Assembly (NCBI RefSeq): GCF_002760435.1
Contig: NZ_AUUU01000040.1
Coordinates: forward strand, 1-32,983
Source of the DNA: Clostridium sp. LS
GTDB lineage: Bacteria > Bacillota > Clostridia > Clostridiales > Clostridiaceae
Length of the DNA: 32,983 nucleotides
Reading direction: 5' to 3'
A program made the translations under genes and the position numbers. The notes beneath the pieces were generated by a model. The model was not told where the DNA came from. It did not search any database and saw only the letters and a list, made by a program, of their open reading frames with translations. This document shows, in pieces, positions 17,032 to 24,710 of the stretch; the stretch's first letter is position 1, and every line of letters begins with the position of its first letter.

Positions 17032-19392
17032 GTGTATTCTATTAATAGATTAGAAATTAATAATTTTAAGTTAATTGAAGATAAAAAAATAATTGATTTT
17101 TCTAAGCATGATTTAGTTGTGTTAGATGGTCCAAATGGATATGGAAAAACTAGTATATTTGATGCAATAGAAATATTAGTAAAAGGAAGTAGAAATTTAG
17201 ATCAAGCTTTTAATTCAGAGTATAAGGATGGAGATAAGCCTGTAGTATACGCATATAATAAAAATAAGCCTATTATATTGAAAGGTGAATTTATTAATGA
17301 AGTTGGAGAAAAGTTTATAGTAGAAAGAATAATAGAAGATCCTGCGAATATAGGAAAGATAAGTGATTTAGAAGGTAGATTTAATGCATATAAATTGAAT
17401 AATTTTGAAGAATATGAAGGAGAAGAAATTACACAAGAGTATATAAATGATATATTGGGGTTATATCCCAATGAATCTATTTATAATTTAATGTATTATA
17501 TACAACAAGAAGAAACATTATTTTTTTTAAAGGAGAATGAATATAAAAGAAAAGAAATATTAAATACTCTATTTAATATGGAGAAAGAATGTAAGGAACA
17601 AAATAGAATACTTAAGTTACGAGATAAACTTAATTCAAAAAGAAAGGAAATTGGTGGAACAAATGGAGAAGGCGGAGAAATTGCTAAGCTAGATAAGGAA
17701 ATAACTGCAATAAAAGTTAAAGATGTTATCGATGTAGAATATAAAAGACTTATAAAAGATAAAAGTATTATATGGGATAATAAATCATTGGAATTAGATT
17801 ATGATACTTTTCAGAAATCAATAGTGGAATTAGATAGAATAAAATTATTAAGAGAAAATTTAGAAGATTACGAATCAATTATGTATAATAATAAGATAGA
17901 CTTTGCATTAAATACGAGGCAAGAAGATGTATTAAGGGGAAGCTTTATAGTTAATGAAGAATTGACAGAGTATAGCCAAATAGTGGAAGATGTGAAATTA
18001 TGTAATTCTTATAAGAGATTTGTTAAATTTTTAAAATCGGATGATTATGCATCAATACAAGAAATCTTACTAGAAGATAATGAATTAAAAAGTGACTTGA
18101 AGAAAGAATTTGATATAGATAAATTTTATGCTGATATTTCGGATATTGAGACTAGTAATAAGAATGCAAACCAGTTAGATTCATTAATAATAAATATTAA
18201 TTCTATCAGAAAAAATCTAGAAAAAGAATATGAAAAATATAATTTGAAAAATAAAGAACAAGATATATGCCCGTTATGTGGATATGATTATACCAAATTA
18301 GATACTAAATTAACAGATAAGATATTGGAGAAAGAAGAATATTTTTCTAATCAACTTGATAATAGTAATAAAAATTTAAATCAATTAATAAAAAAAACTA
18401 AGGAAGAATTTATAACTCCAATATTAGAATTTTTAGAAAAAAAAATAAATGAGAAAGATATAGACAGTGATTATAAGAAGCTATTGGATTTAGCTAACTT
18501 AAATCAGGTAAGGATAAATAATTTTAACCAGTTTTGCAATGAAAATAATATAAATTTAAAAAAATATGCATTGGAGAGAAAAAAATATACGAAGGAAAAA
18601 GAAGAAAATAACTTAAATTTATTGAAGGAAGAATTAAAATCTAAAAAAAGAAAATTAGAAAATGAAGATATTCTTGTTAATAAAAAAGAAATTGATATAA
18701 CTTTTTCTAATATTTTTAACAATAATATTGAAAGAATTAGAAGTTTAACTATTACAGATATAATTAATAAAAAATTATATATAGATAATACATGTAGTAG
18801 GCAAGAAAATATTAAACGAAGTAAAAAGATAAAAGAAAAAGAATTACTAAAAAAGAAGTATTTGAGATTAAACGATGAATACAATAAATGTAAAGATATA
18901 GCTTCAATATATAAAAAGTGTATTGATAATTACTCAAATAATATTATCAAAATACTTCAGATACCTCTCTATGTATATAGCGGCAAAATAATACAGGATT
19001 ATCAATGTGGATTAGGAGTATTTATAAGAAGTGAAAGTGGAGAACAACAATTAAGATTGAAATTTGTTAATAGTAATGAGTCTAAACATGATTTGCTTAA
19101 TAAATTTAGTTCAGGTCAATTATCAGGGGTGATATTATCCATTATGCTGTCTTTAAATAAAGTATTCTCTAACAATAGTTTTAATGCTTTATTAATTGAT
19201 GATCCACTTCAAAGTATGGATGATATAAATATGACATCATTTGTAGAGTTGTTAAGAAATGAATTTGGAAAATCTCAAATAATACTTTCTACGCATGATG
19301 AACGTATTTCAAGATATATTAGATATAAATTTGAAAAATTCAATCTAAAGACAATAAGATATAATGTAAAAGAAGAATTGAAAGTTCAATAA
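17032..19392 (+). CDS. ABC-3C defence component 3: SMC/Rad50-like ABC ATPase
   Basis: A 786-residue ATPase of the SMC/Rad50/RecF class. Walker A GPNGYGKT is at 33-40, the Q-loop in YIQQEETLFF (about 156), a zinc hook CPLC at 413-416 between long coiled-coil arms, the signature FSSGQLSG at 692-699, Walker B LLIDDP at 720-725 followed by LQSMDDIN, and the H-loop STHDE at about 753. The DDPLQSMDDIN block is characteristic of ABC-three-component ATPases. It probably senses DNA ends or structures and switches on the nuclease component. The start is taken as GTG at 17032, ten bases after AGGAG; the GTG at 17023 touches that site and is unlikely. Gene 2 ends two bases earlier. Confidence 0.88.
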   Translation: MYSINRLEINNFKLIEDKKIIDFSKHDLVVLDGPNGYGKTSIFDAIEILVKGSRNLDQAFNSEYKDGDKPVVYAYNKNKPIILKGEFINEVGEKFIVERIIEDPANIGKISDLEGRFNAYKLNNFEEYEGEEITQEYINDILGLYPNESIYNLMYYIQQEETLFFLKENEYKRKEILNTLFNMEKECKEQNRILKLRDKLNSKRKEIGGTNGEGGEIAKLDKEITAIKVKDVIDVEYKRLIKDKSIIWDNKSLELDYDTFQKSIVELDRIKLLRENLEDYESIMYNNKIDFALNTRQEDVLRGSFIVNEELTEYSQIVEDVKLCNSYKRFVKFLKSDDYASIQEILLEDNELKSDLKKEFDIDKFYADISDIETSNKNANQLDSLIININSIRKNLEKEYEKYNLKNKEQDICPLCGYDYTKLDTKLTDKILEKEEYFSNQLDNSNKNLNQLIKKTKEEFITPILEFLEKKINEKDIDSDYKKLLDLANLNQVRINNFNQFCNENNINLKKYALERKKYTKEKEENNLNLLKEELKSKKRKLENEDILVNKKEIDITFSNIFNNNIERIRSLTITDIINKKLYIDNTCSRQENIKRSKKIKEKELLKKKYLRLNDEYNKCKDIASIYKKCIDNYSNNIIKILQIPLYVYSGKIIQDYQCGLGVFIRSESGEQQLRLKFVNSNESKHDLLNKFSSGQLSGVILSIMLSLNKVFSNNSFNALLIDDPLQSMDDINMTSFVELLRNEFGKSQIILSTHDERISRYIRYKFEKFNLKTIRYNVKEELKVQ

Positions 19393-19452
19393 AAAGTGTT
19401 AATTAATAGTAATAAATATAAAGTTAAATATATATTATAATACCGTAATAAA

Positions 19453-19498
19453 GAAGAGGAAGACTTAGAGTAATAAGAGCTCTAGGTATTTCTTTTTC
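19453..19498 (+). terminator. Long hairpin behind the defence operon
   Basis: Arms 19453-19470 and 19480-19498 pair over 18 positions with one bulge and several G-T pairs. The 3' arm ends in TTTCTTTTTC. It may end the ABC-3C transcript. A TATAAT box at 19436-19441 lies just before it, so it could instead be a leader hairpin for the next two genes. Confidence 0.55.
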
Positions 19499-19519
19499 TA
19501 TTTTCAAGGAGGTAATAAA

Positions 19520-19870
19520 ATGATAAATCTATACAAAAAAGAACAACTAGAGGAACTAAAAGAAAAATACTTAAAGGAAGTAATAGAAGAAGTAGAAGAG
19601 ATAATAACACTATTAAACGATAACTATGGTGCTAATAGAGATGTAGACAAAGACCTAGGCGGATATATAGCATTACTGGAATCAAAAGAAGATGTTGCAG
19701 AAATAAAAGCTAATAGTATAAAAGGACTACTTCCAGAGTATACAGATATTATAAGGAGTGATGATGGTATTGATTACTATTCATCACTTTTTCTATTATC
19801 CGATGATTATTCCATTGTAGTGTTTTCAACTAAGGAGCTTCATGAAATTCTAATAGAAAAGGAGCTGTAA
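19520..19870 (+). CDS. Unknown acidic protein
   Basis: A 116-residue protein that I do not recognise. It is rich in Glu, Asp and Lys, begins with a predicted long helix (EQLEELKEKYLKEVIEEVEE) and contains LGGYIALLESKEDVAEIKA. No membrane segment. Good ribosome binding site AAGGAGGT before the ATG. It sits six bases upstream of the next small gene, so they are likely one unit. Small acidic proteins are frequent in mobile elements, some as inhibitors of host nucleases, but nothing here proves that. Confidence 0.7.
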   Translation: MINLYKKEQLEELKEKYLKEVIEEVEEIITLLNDNYGANRDVDKDLGGYIALLESKEDVAEIKANSIKGLLPEYTDIIRSDDGIDYYSSLFLLSDDYSIVVFSTKELHEILIEKEL

Positions 19871-19876
19871 TAAGAA

Positions 19877-20185
19877 ATGGAAAAGCAGACTGAAACTAAA
19901 ATAATAAAAGAAACGAGCTATTGCAAAATCTATAATAAAGTAAGTATAGAAGATGATGATTACTATAGTTGCATAGAGAGAATTGAAGTAAAAGAAAAAC
20001 AAAGACAGGAAATAAGATTTGCACTATATAAAGATACTATAAGAGGAGATAACAGATACATTCCCCGAAGCCTTGATGTAACTGAGATACAATTGCTAGA
20101 GCTAGTAAAGAAAGCTATTCAAAATAAAGTATTTTCAGATGAATTCATTGATATGCTAAAACAAGAGTTAAATAAAAAATCCTAA
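19877..20185 (+). CDS. Unknown small protein, possibly PC4/YdbC-like
   Basis: A 102-residue protein. The central segment RQEIRFALYKDTIRG, then RYIPRSLDVTEIQLLELVKKAI, looks like proteins common on Firmicute mobile elements and recalls the PC4/YdbC nucleic-acid-binding fold, but only loosely. It lies six bases behind the preceding gene. Its stop codon falls inside a strong terminator stem. Function unknown. Confidence 0.65.
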   Translation: MEKQTETKIIKETSYCKIYNKVSIEDDDYYSCIERIEVKEKQRQEIRFALYKDTIRGDNRYIPRSLDVTEIQLLELVKKAIQNKVFSDEFIDMLKQELNKKS

Positions 20186-20215
20186 TTGCTAAATTAATAG
20201 TGATTAGGATTTTTC
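20177..20215 (+). terminator. Terminator of the two small genes
   Basis: Stem AAATCCTAAT (20177-20186) with ATTAGGATTT (20203-20212), then a T run. It overlaps the stop of the preceding gene. A second small hairpin (TATAGATT/AATCTATA, 20216-20238) follows directly. Confidence 0.85.
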
Positions 20216-20309
20216 TATAGATTCGGGTGAAATCTATAAGTATATTTTACTATAAAAGAGTATTCATATGTAAGAAAAAATTGATATTAATAAATAATAT
20301 TTTGAAAAA

Positions 20310-20554
20310 GCCCCGTAAGAAAAAAATAACGGGGCGGAATCCCCCACCCGTAAACCTAGTAATATCAACAATTCCCCCGTAAACCCTGAATCCCCGGTAA
20401 AAATAATAGTGTCTATAAAGGCTTTTTTGTAAATCTAAAATAAAAAATAATAGTAGCATAAAAAATCAGCGGGAAACCGGGGAAAGCGGGGCAAATGAGT
20501 GACAGTAGGCATCTGCGAGCGGGGAATGTAAAAATGCAAACGGGGAGAACGGGG
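20310..20554. other. Origin-like region A: C-tracts, AT-rich core, G-tracts
   Basis: On the left, C-tracts at 20311-20314, 20341-20349, 20374-20378, 20384-20386 and 20392-20395, several followed by GTAAA. An AT-rich core of about 70 bases follows (20396-20466) with TATAAAGGC and AATCTAAAATAAA. On the right, G-tracts start at 20471, 20479, 20488, 20521, 20542 and 20551; units of eight to nine bases are close to CGGGGAAA. A hairpin GCCCCGT/ACGGGGC (20310-20335) marks the left edge. The GC-rich tracts stand out from the surrounding AT-rich DNA. A diverged copy is present at 26994-27226. Candidate origin or protein-binding array; not a gene. Confidence 0.7.
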
Positions 20555-20585
20555 AAATAACAAAGAGAAATGGAGAGGTATAAAA

Positions 20586-21191
20586 ATGATTATGAATAAT
20601 AATAACTTTTCATCAATAATTCAAACATTCATGATGAATGAAATAAATTCGGTAATAAATAAGTATAGCAATATTGAGCCAAAGAAATTGGAGTATGTAG
20701 AAGCTCTAATATCAAAAGTAGATGGTACATTCAAAGAAGAACTACTACAAGATTTTGATAAGGCATTGAAGTTAGCAACAGAAATTGGGGAGAGTGATGT
20801 GGATAACTTCAAAATAAATGTATTTCTGTGGATAAAAAACAATTCTAACTTGGAACTAAGCATAAGTGAAGCAATAGAATACATTGAAGAAGCTGAGGAA
20901 AATGGATATGTTTCAATAGATGAAGGTATCATAATCTATAAGAAAAATAGTGACATGACACATTTTGCAAGAAGAAAATTAGAAAATATGCTGGAGCAAG
21001 AACGATTTATAGATAAGCTTTTGGATAAAGATTCACTAATAGAGTACTGGATGAATGGCACTAGCAAAGATGATGTTATCCAAGAACTTGTAAATGGTAT
21101 TGAAGTAGAAGAACTTCTAGATTTTGATTCAAAATTCATAATAGAGAATGAACATGGAGAAGAATATATGTATGCAGAAATAGATTGTTAA
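20586..21191 (+). CDS. Unknown acidic protein downstream of origin-like region A
   Basis: A 201-residue, strongly acidic, helical protein that I do not recognise. Residues 30-70 (KYSNIEPKKLEYVEALISKVD) and 95-115 (SISEAIEYIEEAEENGYVSI) look like structured helices. The ATG follows GGAGAGG at seven bases. Its upstream region is the origin-like repeat array, so it may be controlled by, or act on, that array. No signal peptide. Acidic element proteins sometimes mimic DNA (anti-restriction), but I see no ArdA-type motif. Confidence 0.7.
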   Translation: MIMNNNNFSSIIQTFMMNEINSVINKYSNIEPKKLEYVEALISKVDGTFKEELLQDFDKALKLATEIGESDVDNFKINVFLWIKNNSNLELSISEAIEYIEEAEENGYVSIDEGIIIYKKNSDMTHFARRKLENMLEQERFIDKLLDKDSLIEYWMNGTSKDDVIQELVNGIEVEELLDFDSKFIIENEHGEEYMYAEIDC

Positions 21192-21194
21192 TAA

Positions 21195-21224
21195 GGCTAC
21201 TTTTCATAGGAGAGGTAGTCTTTT
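21195..21224 (+). terminator. Weak terminator-like hairpin
   Basis: AAGGCTAC pairs with GTAGTCTT (one G-T) and TTTTCTT follows. It lies between the acidic protein and the DUF960-like gene. Confidence 0.5.
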
Positions 21225-21263
21225 CTTATATACTCAAATAAATGAAAAGAAGAGTGATAAAAA

Positions 21264-21566
21264 ATGTTCAAGAAGGAAAAACGATTGGTAAGCAGACAGG
21301 TAAATGAAATAGTACCTGTAGAAATCCAAATTCTAATGTGGAATATGATAGATGAACTAAAATTGAAAATAGAATTGGACTATCTACAAATTTTCAGACT
21401 AAAGAAAAAAGAGGACAAAGTAATAATAGAACATGAGCAGGAAGTGCCGCCATACAAGGAACAATACGAGTTACACGAAGATAATATTTCTATTGAGCAT
21501 GATATAAAAATATATGTAATTGATAGTATAGACTATAGTACGATGATTTTGTCAAGCGAATACTAA
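21264..21566 (+). CDS. DUF960-family protein
   Basis: A 100-residue protein. VNEIVPVEIQILMWNMIDEL, LDYLQIFRL and the C-terminal IYVIDSIDYSTMILSSEY match the DUF960 family as I know it (pattern IPLEIQ..LW..ID, LDYLQVF, VIDDG..TMLLAEEY). DUF960 proteins are small cytoplasmic proteins of unknown function and are a conserved accessory gene of staphylococcal SCC elements. Its presence here is a second independent link to that family. Convergent with the XRE gene that ends 16 bases further on. Confidence 0.8.
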   Translation: MFKKEKRLVSRQVNEIVPVEIQILMWNMIDELKLKIELDYLQIFRLKKKEDKVIIEHEQEVPPYKEQYELHEDNISIEHDIKIYVIDSIDYSTMILSSEY

Positions 21567-21581
21567 AAGTTGTAACTTATG

Positions 21582-21935
21582 TTATGAATTATCACGTACA
21601 ACCTTTTTAGCTTTAAGATAATGTAGAAGTTCCTGCTTATCTTCTAAGCTCCAAGAACTAAAATCATTAAGAAGTTCTAATATAGGAATAAATTCAGTGT
21701 CATTATTAGCTGTATTGTATAAGCTAGTTTCAGACTCTTCAAGAAAATATGATACTGGAATATCTAAAACACCAGAAATAAGCTTTAACTTTTCTAAGGA
21801 AGGATTGCTACGTCCATTTTCAATATCAGATAGAAAAGATACGGATATTTGATTATTAGTCTTTTCGCATAACTGCTTAAGAGAAAGCTTTTTAGATTTT
21901 CTACAAGTCTTTAATTTATCACCAATCAAACTCAT
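21582..21935 (-). CDS. XRE-family repressor (HTH_3) with C-terminal extension
   Basis: A 117-residue regulator. Residues 6-62 form a Cro/CI-type helix-turn-helix (LKTCRKSKKLSLKQLCEKT, SFLSDIENGRSNPSLEKL), and the remaining part (SWSLEDKQELLHYLKAKK) is a short helical extension. AGGAGG precedes the ATG. It is divergent from a second, shorter XRE gene, with promoters on both strands and a palindrome between them, in the manner of a phage-type switch. Likely role: control of the element's own genes. Confidence 0.88.
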   Translation of the reverse strand: MSLIGDKLKTCRKSKKLSLKQLCEKTNNQISVSFLSDIENGRSNPSLEKLKLISGVLDIPVSYFLEESETSLYNTANNDTEFIPILELLNDFSSWSLEDKQELLHYLKAKKVVRDNS

Positions 21936-21977
21936 AATGACCTCCTATAAAATTCCGTAAATAACGTATATATGTAT

Positions 21978-22071
21978 AGTATAAACAAAACTAAAGAGAT
22001 TGTAAAATCTTTGTATTATTGGTCATATACACCGTAAAAATACTTGTATTTTTACTTAAATACCGTATAAT
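21978..22071. promoter_or_regulatory. Divergent promoters and palindromic operator of the XRE pair
   Basis: Minus strand: -35 TTTACA (22006-22001), 17-base spacer, -10 TATACT (21983-21978). Plus strand: -35 TTGTAT (22044-22049), 16-base spacer, -10 TATAAT (22066-22071). A perfect inverted repeat, GTAAAAATAC-TT-GTATTTTTAC in two halves (22034-22043 and 22046-22055), covers the plus-strand -35 box. CCGTAAA-like half-sites also occur near 21954 and 22033. Confidence 0.75.
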
Positions 22072-22092
22072 AAAAATATGGGGGTGGAAATA

Positions 22093-22284
22093 TTGGATAA
22101 TATAGGTGAAAAGATAAAGAAAAAGAGAGTTGAAAAGAATCTGAAACAATATGAGCTTGCCAAATTAGCAGATATGTCAAATACGTTCCTATCTGATATT
22201 GAAACAGGAAGGTCAGCACCTGCAATAAAAACACTAGAAAAGATAGCTAAGGCATTGGAAATAGATATCAAAGAATTTTTCTAA
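22093..22284 (+). CDS. Short XRE-family regulator (single HTH domain)
   Basis: A 63-residue protein that is almost only a Cro/CI helix-turn-helix: GEKIKKKRVEKNLKQYELAKL, MSNTFLSDIETGRSAPAIKTL and AKALEIDIKEFF. The start is taken as TTG at 22093 because GGGGGTGG lies five bases upstream; an ATG 15 bases earlier lacks any ribosome binding site. It is divergent from the longer XRE gene and shares the operator region with it. The two probably repress each other or the element's genes, as in phage lysogeny switches. Confidence 0.85.
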   Translation: MDNIGEKIKKKRVEKNLKQYELAKLADMSNTFLSDIETGRSAPAIKTLEKIAKALEIDIKEFF

Positions 22285-22390
22285 AAGGACAAAAAGCTGT
22301 CCAAGCTATTGAATTACAATAAGGCTATCAATCAACTTTCAAAAGAGAAAGTGTTGAAATACAAAAAGATATTATGGAGGGATAATAGTA

Positions 22391-23227
22391 ATGAAAAAAC
22401 TAAATTTAAAAAAGATAATAGTAATGGGGTTAATAACAACAAGTATTCTAGGAGTAACTTCAGTAGGAGCTAGTGCATATTACAAACTTTCTGAAAACTG
22501 GAAACATGATAGTACAGGCTACTGGTATACAGAAGGAAATTCATATGCTATAGGCTGGAGAAAAATAAATAATGTTTGGTATTACTTTGATAATACTGGT
22601 TATATGAAAACTGGATGGTTACAAGATGGGGGGAAATGGTATTACCTTGATGCTAATGGAGAAATGGCTACAAACACAGATATAATCGGTAGTGACATGG
22701 TTTTATTTAACAGTGATGGTACTTGGGCAGGTTATGCTAAATCATCATTGACAGATACACCTGATACTTCTTATACATTTGATATGGCTAAAGATATAGT
22801 AAATAAAAACCCTGGCTTTCCTATGGGAGAAAGTCTAGAATATGAAGTAACACAAGGAGGTTATAATGGTCGTCCCAAAGAAGATAAAGTATACACATTT
22901 GAAATAGGTGGAAAGTACTATTCATATAGAATAGTAGGAGCAATTGATAAACATACTGGAAACTATGTAGGGTCTGCGTATGTATTTGAAAGTGGTTTTA
23001 TGATGGGTGTAGGTGATAATGTATTATTAGGCACTAATACTAAGTTTGATGAAACAACATTTGATATTAGCAATGTTTTACAAACTGTCAATACACAAAC
23101 AACAACTGTATCTAAAACACAAGAACAACTAGATCAAGAAGAAATGGACAGAATGTCCAATCCAGAATATAGAAAAGGTCATATGGATGAATATAATAAG
23201 TTAATGGCGAAATATAGTAATAAATAA
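22391..23227 (+). CDS. Secreted protein with cell-wall-binding (choline-binding-type) repeats
   Basis: A 278-residue exported protein. It has a Sec signal peptide (KKIIVMGLITTSILGVTSVG, cleavage after ASA near residue 29). Residues about 35-95 contain three aromatic repeats of the cell-wall/choline-binding type (WKHDSTGYWYTEG, GWRKINNVWYYFDNTG, GWLQDGGKWYYLDANG). The remaining part (120-225) is a domain that I do not recognise, rich in Tyr and Gly, and the tail is charged (QEQLDQEEMDRMSNPEY). The repeats usually bind teichoic-acid choline or glycan in the wall. It is the only exported cargo in the element. Good ribosome binding site (GGAGGGA) and a strong terminator behind. Confidence 0.85.
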   Translation: MKKLNLKKIIVMGLITTSILGVTSVGASAYYKLSENWKHDSTGYWYTEGNSYAIGWRKINNVWYYFDNTGYMKTGWLQDGGKWYYLDANGEMATNTDIIGSDMVLFNSDGTWAGYAKSSLTDTPDTSYTFDMAKDIVNKNPGFPMGESLEYEVTQGGYNGRPKEDKVYTFEIGGKYYSYRIVGAIDKHTGNYVGSAYVFESGFMMGVGDNVLLGTNTKFDETTFDISNVLQTVNTQTTTVSKTQEQLDQEEMDRMSNPEYRKGHMDEYNKLMAKYSNK

Positions 23228-23314
23228 AAATGTAAATTAGGTTTAAAAAATATCTATAGATTATAAGTAGTAGAATAAAAATCTAATAAAAAAATGAATA
23301 TATATTATATAAAT

Positions 23315-23357
23315 AAAAGAACTCTTTAGGATGCATATAATCTTAAAGGGTTCTTTT
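23315..23357 (+). terminator. Terminator of the secreted-protein gene
   Basis: Long stem (23315-23332 with 23340-23357, two G-T pairs), ending in TTCTTTT. It lies about 90 bases past the stop. Confidence 0.8.
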
Positions 23358-23393
23358 GCATTAAGAAAATATTAATCAATAGGAGCTGGAAAG

Positions 23394-23537
23394 ATGAAGA
23401 ATATAGTTATCATAATACAAATAGCGATTTTAATTTTAGATTTGATTAGAGAGGGGCTTTCAGAAGGTGAAATTATAGTGGCTGTGATGGATATGTTTGA
23501 GGGAGTAACAGAGGAAGTTATAAGAAAATTTCTGTAG
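23394..23537 (+). CDS. Small ORF (47 residues), hydrophobic N-terminus
   Basis: ATG at 23394 is preceded by AGGAGC at good spacing and followed by 47 codons to TAG at 23535-23537. The protein begins MKNIVIIIQIAILILDLIRE, a hydrophobic helix, then an acidic amphipathic part. It is enclosed by two terminators (23315-23357 and 23546-23571) with no clear promoter between them. I do not recognise it. The spaced ribosome binding site and own terminator suggest a real small gene. Confidence 0.55.
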   Translation: MKNIVIIIQIAILILDLIREGLSEGEIIVAVMDMFEGVTEEVIRKFL

Positions 23538-23545
23538 GGCATAAG

Positions 23546-23571
23546 AAAAGATAGGATTCCTATCTTTTTTT
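23546..23571 (+). terminator. Terminator behind the 47-residue ORF
   Basis: AAAGATAGGA and TCCTATCTTT form a compact stem followed by a T run, nine bases past the ORF stop. Confidence 0.85.
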
Positions 23572-23621
23572 CATTATAATATATGCTATATAGGCAAGTT
23601 TGATTTGAGGAGTATAAATTT

Positions 23622-24551
23622 ATGAATAAGGAAAATTTTGATTATGATAAGAAAGTAAATTTAGATGAAATACTTAAGGATGCATACATTAGAACTCATA
23701 AAGAAGATAAGACAGAGCATTATTATGAATCAAGTAAAAGCACAAGTAAGAAAAATTTACTAAAGATATTTAAAGTATTAGATATTGATATGGATAATTA
23801 TAAAATTATGAAAGGCAAGAAACCCATTTATGAGATACCTTTTATTGTAGCAAAGTTAATACAAATATATGTTGAAGAAGAATATAATAATAATTCATTA
23901 ATAGAAAAGATTAAAAGTAATGATATTGAGGGTATTACTTATAAAGAGAAAGCTTATTTCATAGATAAAGTTGTAAATCATATAAAAAGCAAATATCCAA
24001 ATGATGAGAAGATTATTAAAGAAATTAATGAATTGAAAAGTTTTTGGAAAGTTCAAGCTAAATTTCATGAAGATATAATGAATCAACTTAAAGTAACAAA
24101 TAGTATGACACATACTTTAATCAATAGATATATTAAAATGGTTAGTGCTATTGATAAATTTGATGGACTTATAGCAATAGATGATAAAACTAAAGAATTA
24201 ATGGAAAGTGATACTCAATTTGCAAAGGATTTTCAAGGTTTTATAAAGTATGAAACACTATTAAAGTATTCTTTATCAATGAATGATAGAAAAGAAATAG
24301 TTAACTACTTGAAGTATTGCATAATAAATGGCATTAAAGAATGGTTTGAAGTAGTAAATCAATTTTATGATATTAGAGATGCAGAAACAGGTGAATTTGA
24401 AGTAAAAAAATGTAGCGATAGTAAAGAAATACTGAAAGAAGCTATTGAATTACGAAAAGAAAATATTATAAGAAATATGAAACCAACAACAGTAGCATCA
24501 GATAATATGGATAAACAGATGAAAGAATTAAGAGAATTGTTTAAAAATTAA
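23622..24551 (+). CDS. Unknown 309-residue protein of the replication module
   Basis: A 309-residue, highly charged, helical protein with no motif that I recognise. The N-terminal 60 residues (DEILKDAYIRTHKED, SKSTSKKNLLKIFKVLDID) include a possible DNA-binding region. The C-terminal part (MKPTTVASDNMDKQMKELRELFKN) looks like a coiled-coil end. It has its own ribosome binding site (TGAGGAG) and a strong terminator behind. It lies upstream of the candidate ssDNA-binding protein and the helicase, so a role in replication or its control is possible but not shown. Confidence 0.65.
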   Translation: MNKENFDYDKKVNLDEILKDAYIRTHKEDKTEHYYESSKSTSKKNLLKIFKVLDIDMDNYKIMKGKKPIYEIPFIVAKLIQIYVEEEYNNNSLIEKIKSNDIEGITYKEKAYFIDKVVNHIKSKYPNDEKIIKEINELKSFWKVQAKFHEDIMNQLKVTNSMTHTLINRYIKMVSAIDKFDGLIAIDDKTKELMESDTQFAKDFQGFIKYETLLKYSLSMNDRKEIVNYLKYCIINGIKEWFEVVNQFYDIRDAETGEFEVKKCSDSKEILKEAIELRKENIIRNMKPTTVASDNMDKQMKELRELFKN

Positions 24552-24567
24552 TATAAAATTTAATTAT

Positions 24568-24601
24568 ATCCTATACTGTAAAAAAAGTATAGGATTTTTT
24601 T
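24568..24601 (+). terminator. Terminator of the 309-residue gene
   Basis: Ten-base perfect stem ATCCTATACT/AGTATAGGAT (24568-24577 with 24586-24595) and a long T run. Confidence 0.93.
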
Positions 24602-24710
24602 TCTTATAAAACAGCTTTATGAAAGAATGTTAAGTGATGATAAATTATATTTAGAACATTGCTAACAAGTATATGTTTATTAAATTTTAATCACAAGGAG
24701 ATGTATAAAT

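Noticed and set aside
19520..20185. Toxin-antitoxin pair
   Set aside because: Two small adjacent genes, but neither shows a toxin or antitoxin motif (no HTH, RHH, PIN, RelE or Fic features).
20250..20459. Minus-strand open frame of 69 codons over origin-like region A
   Set aside because: It is low in complexity, made of the C-tract array read backwards, and has no ribosome binding site or known motif.
20310..20554. CRISPR array
   Set aside because: The G-tract units are short, irregular and lack repeat-spacer structure; no cas genes in the window.
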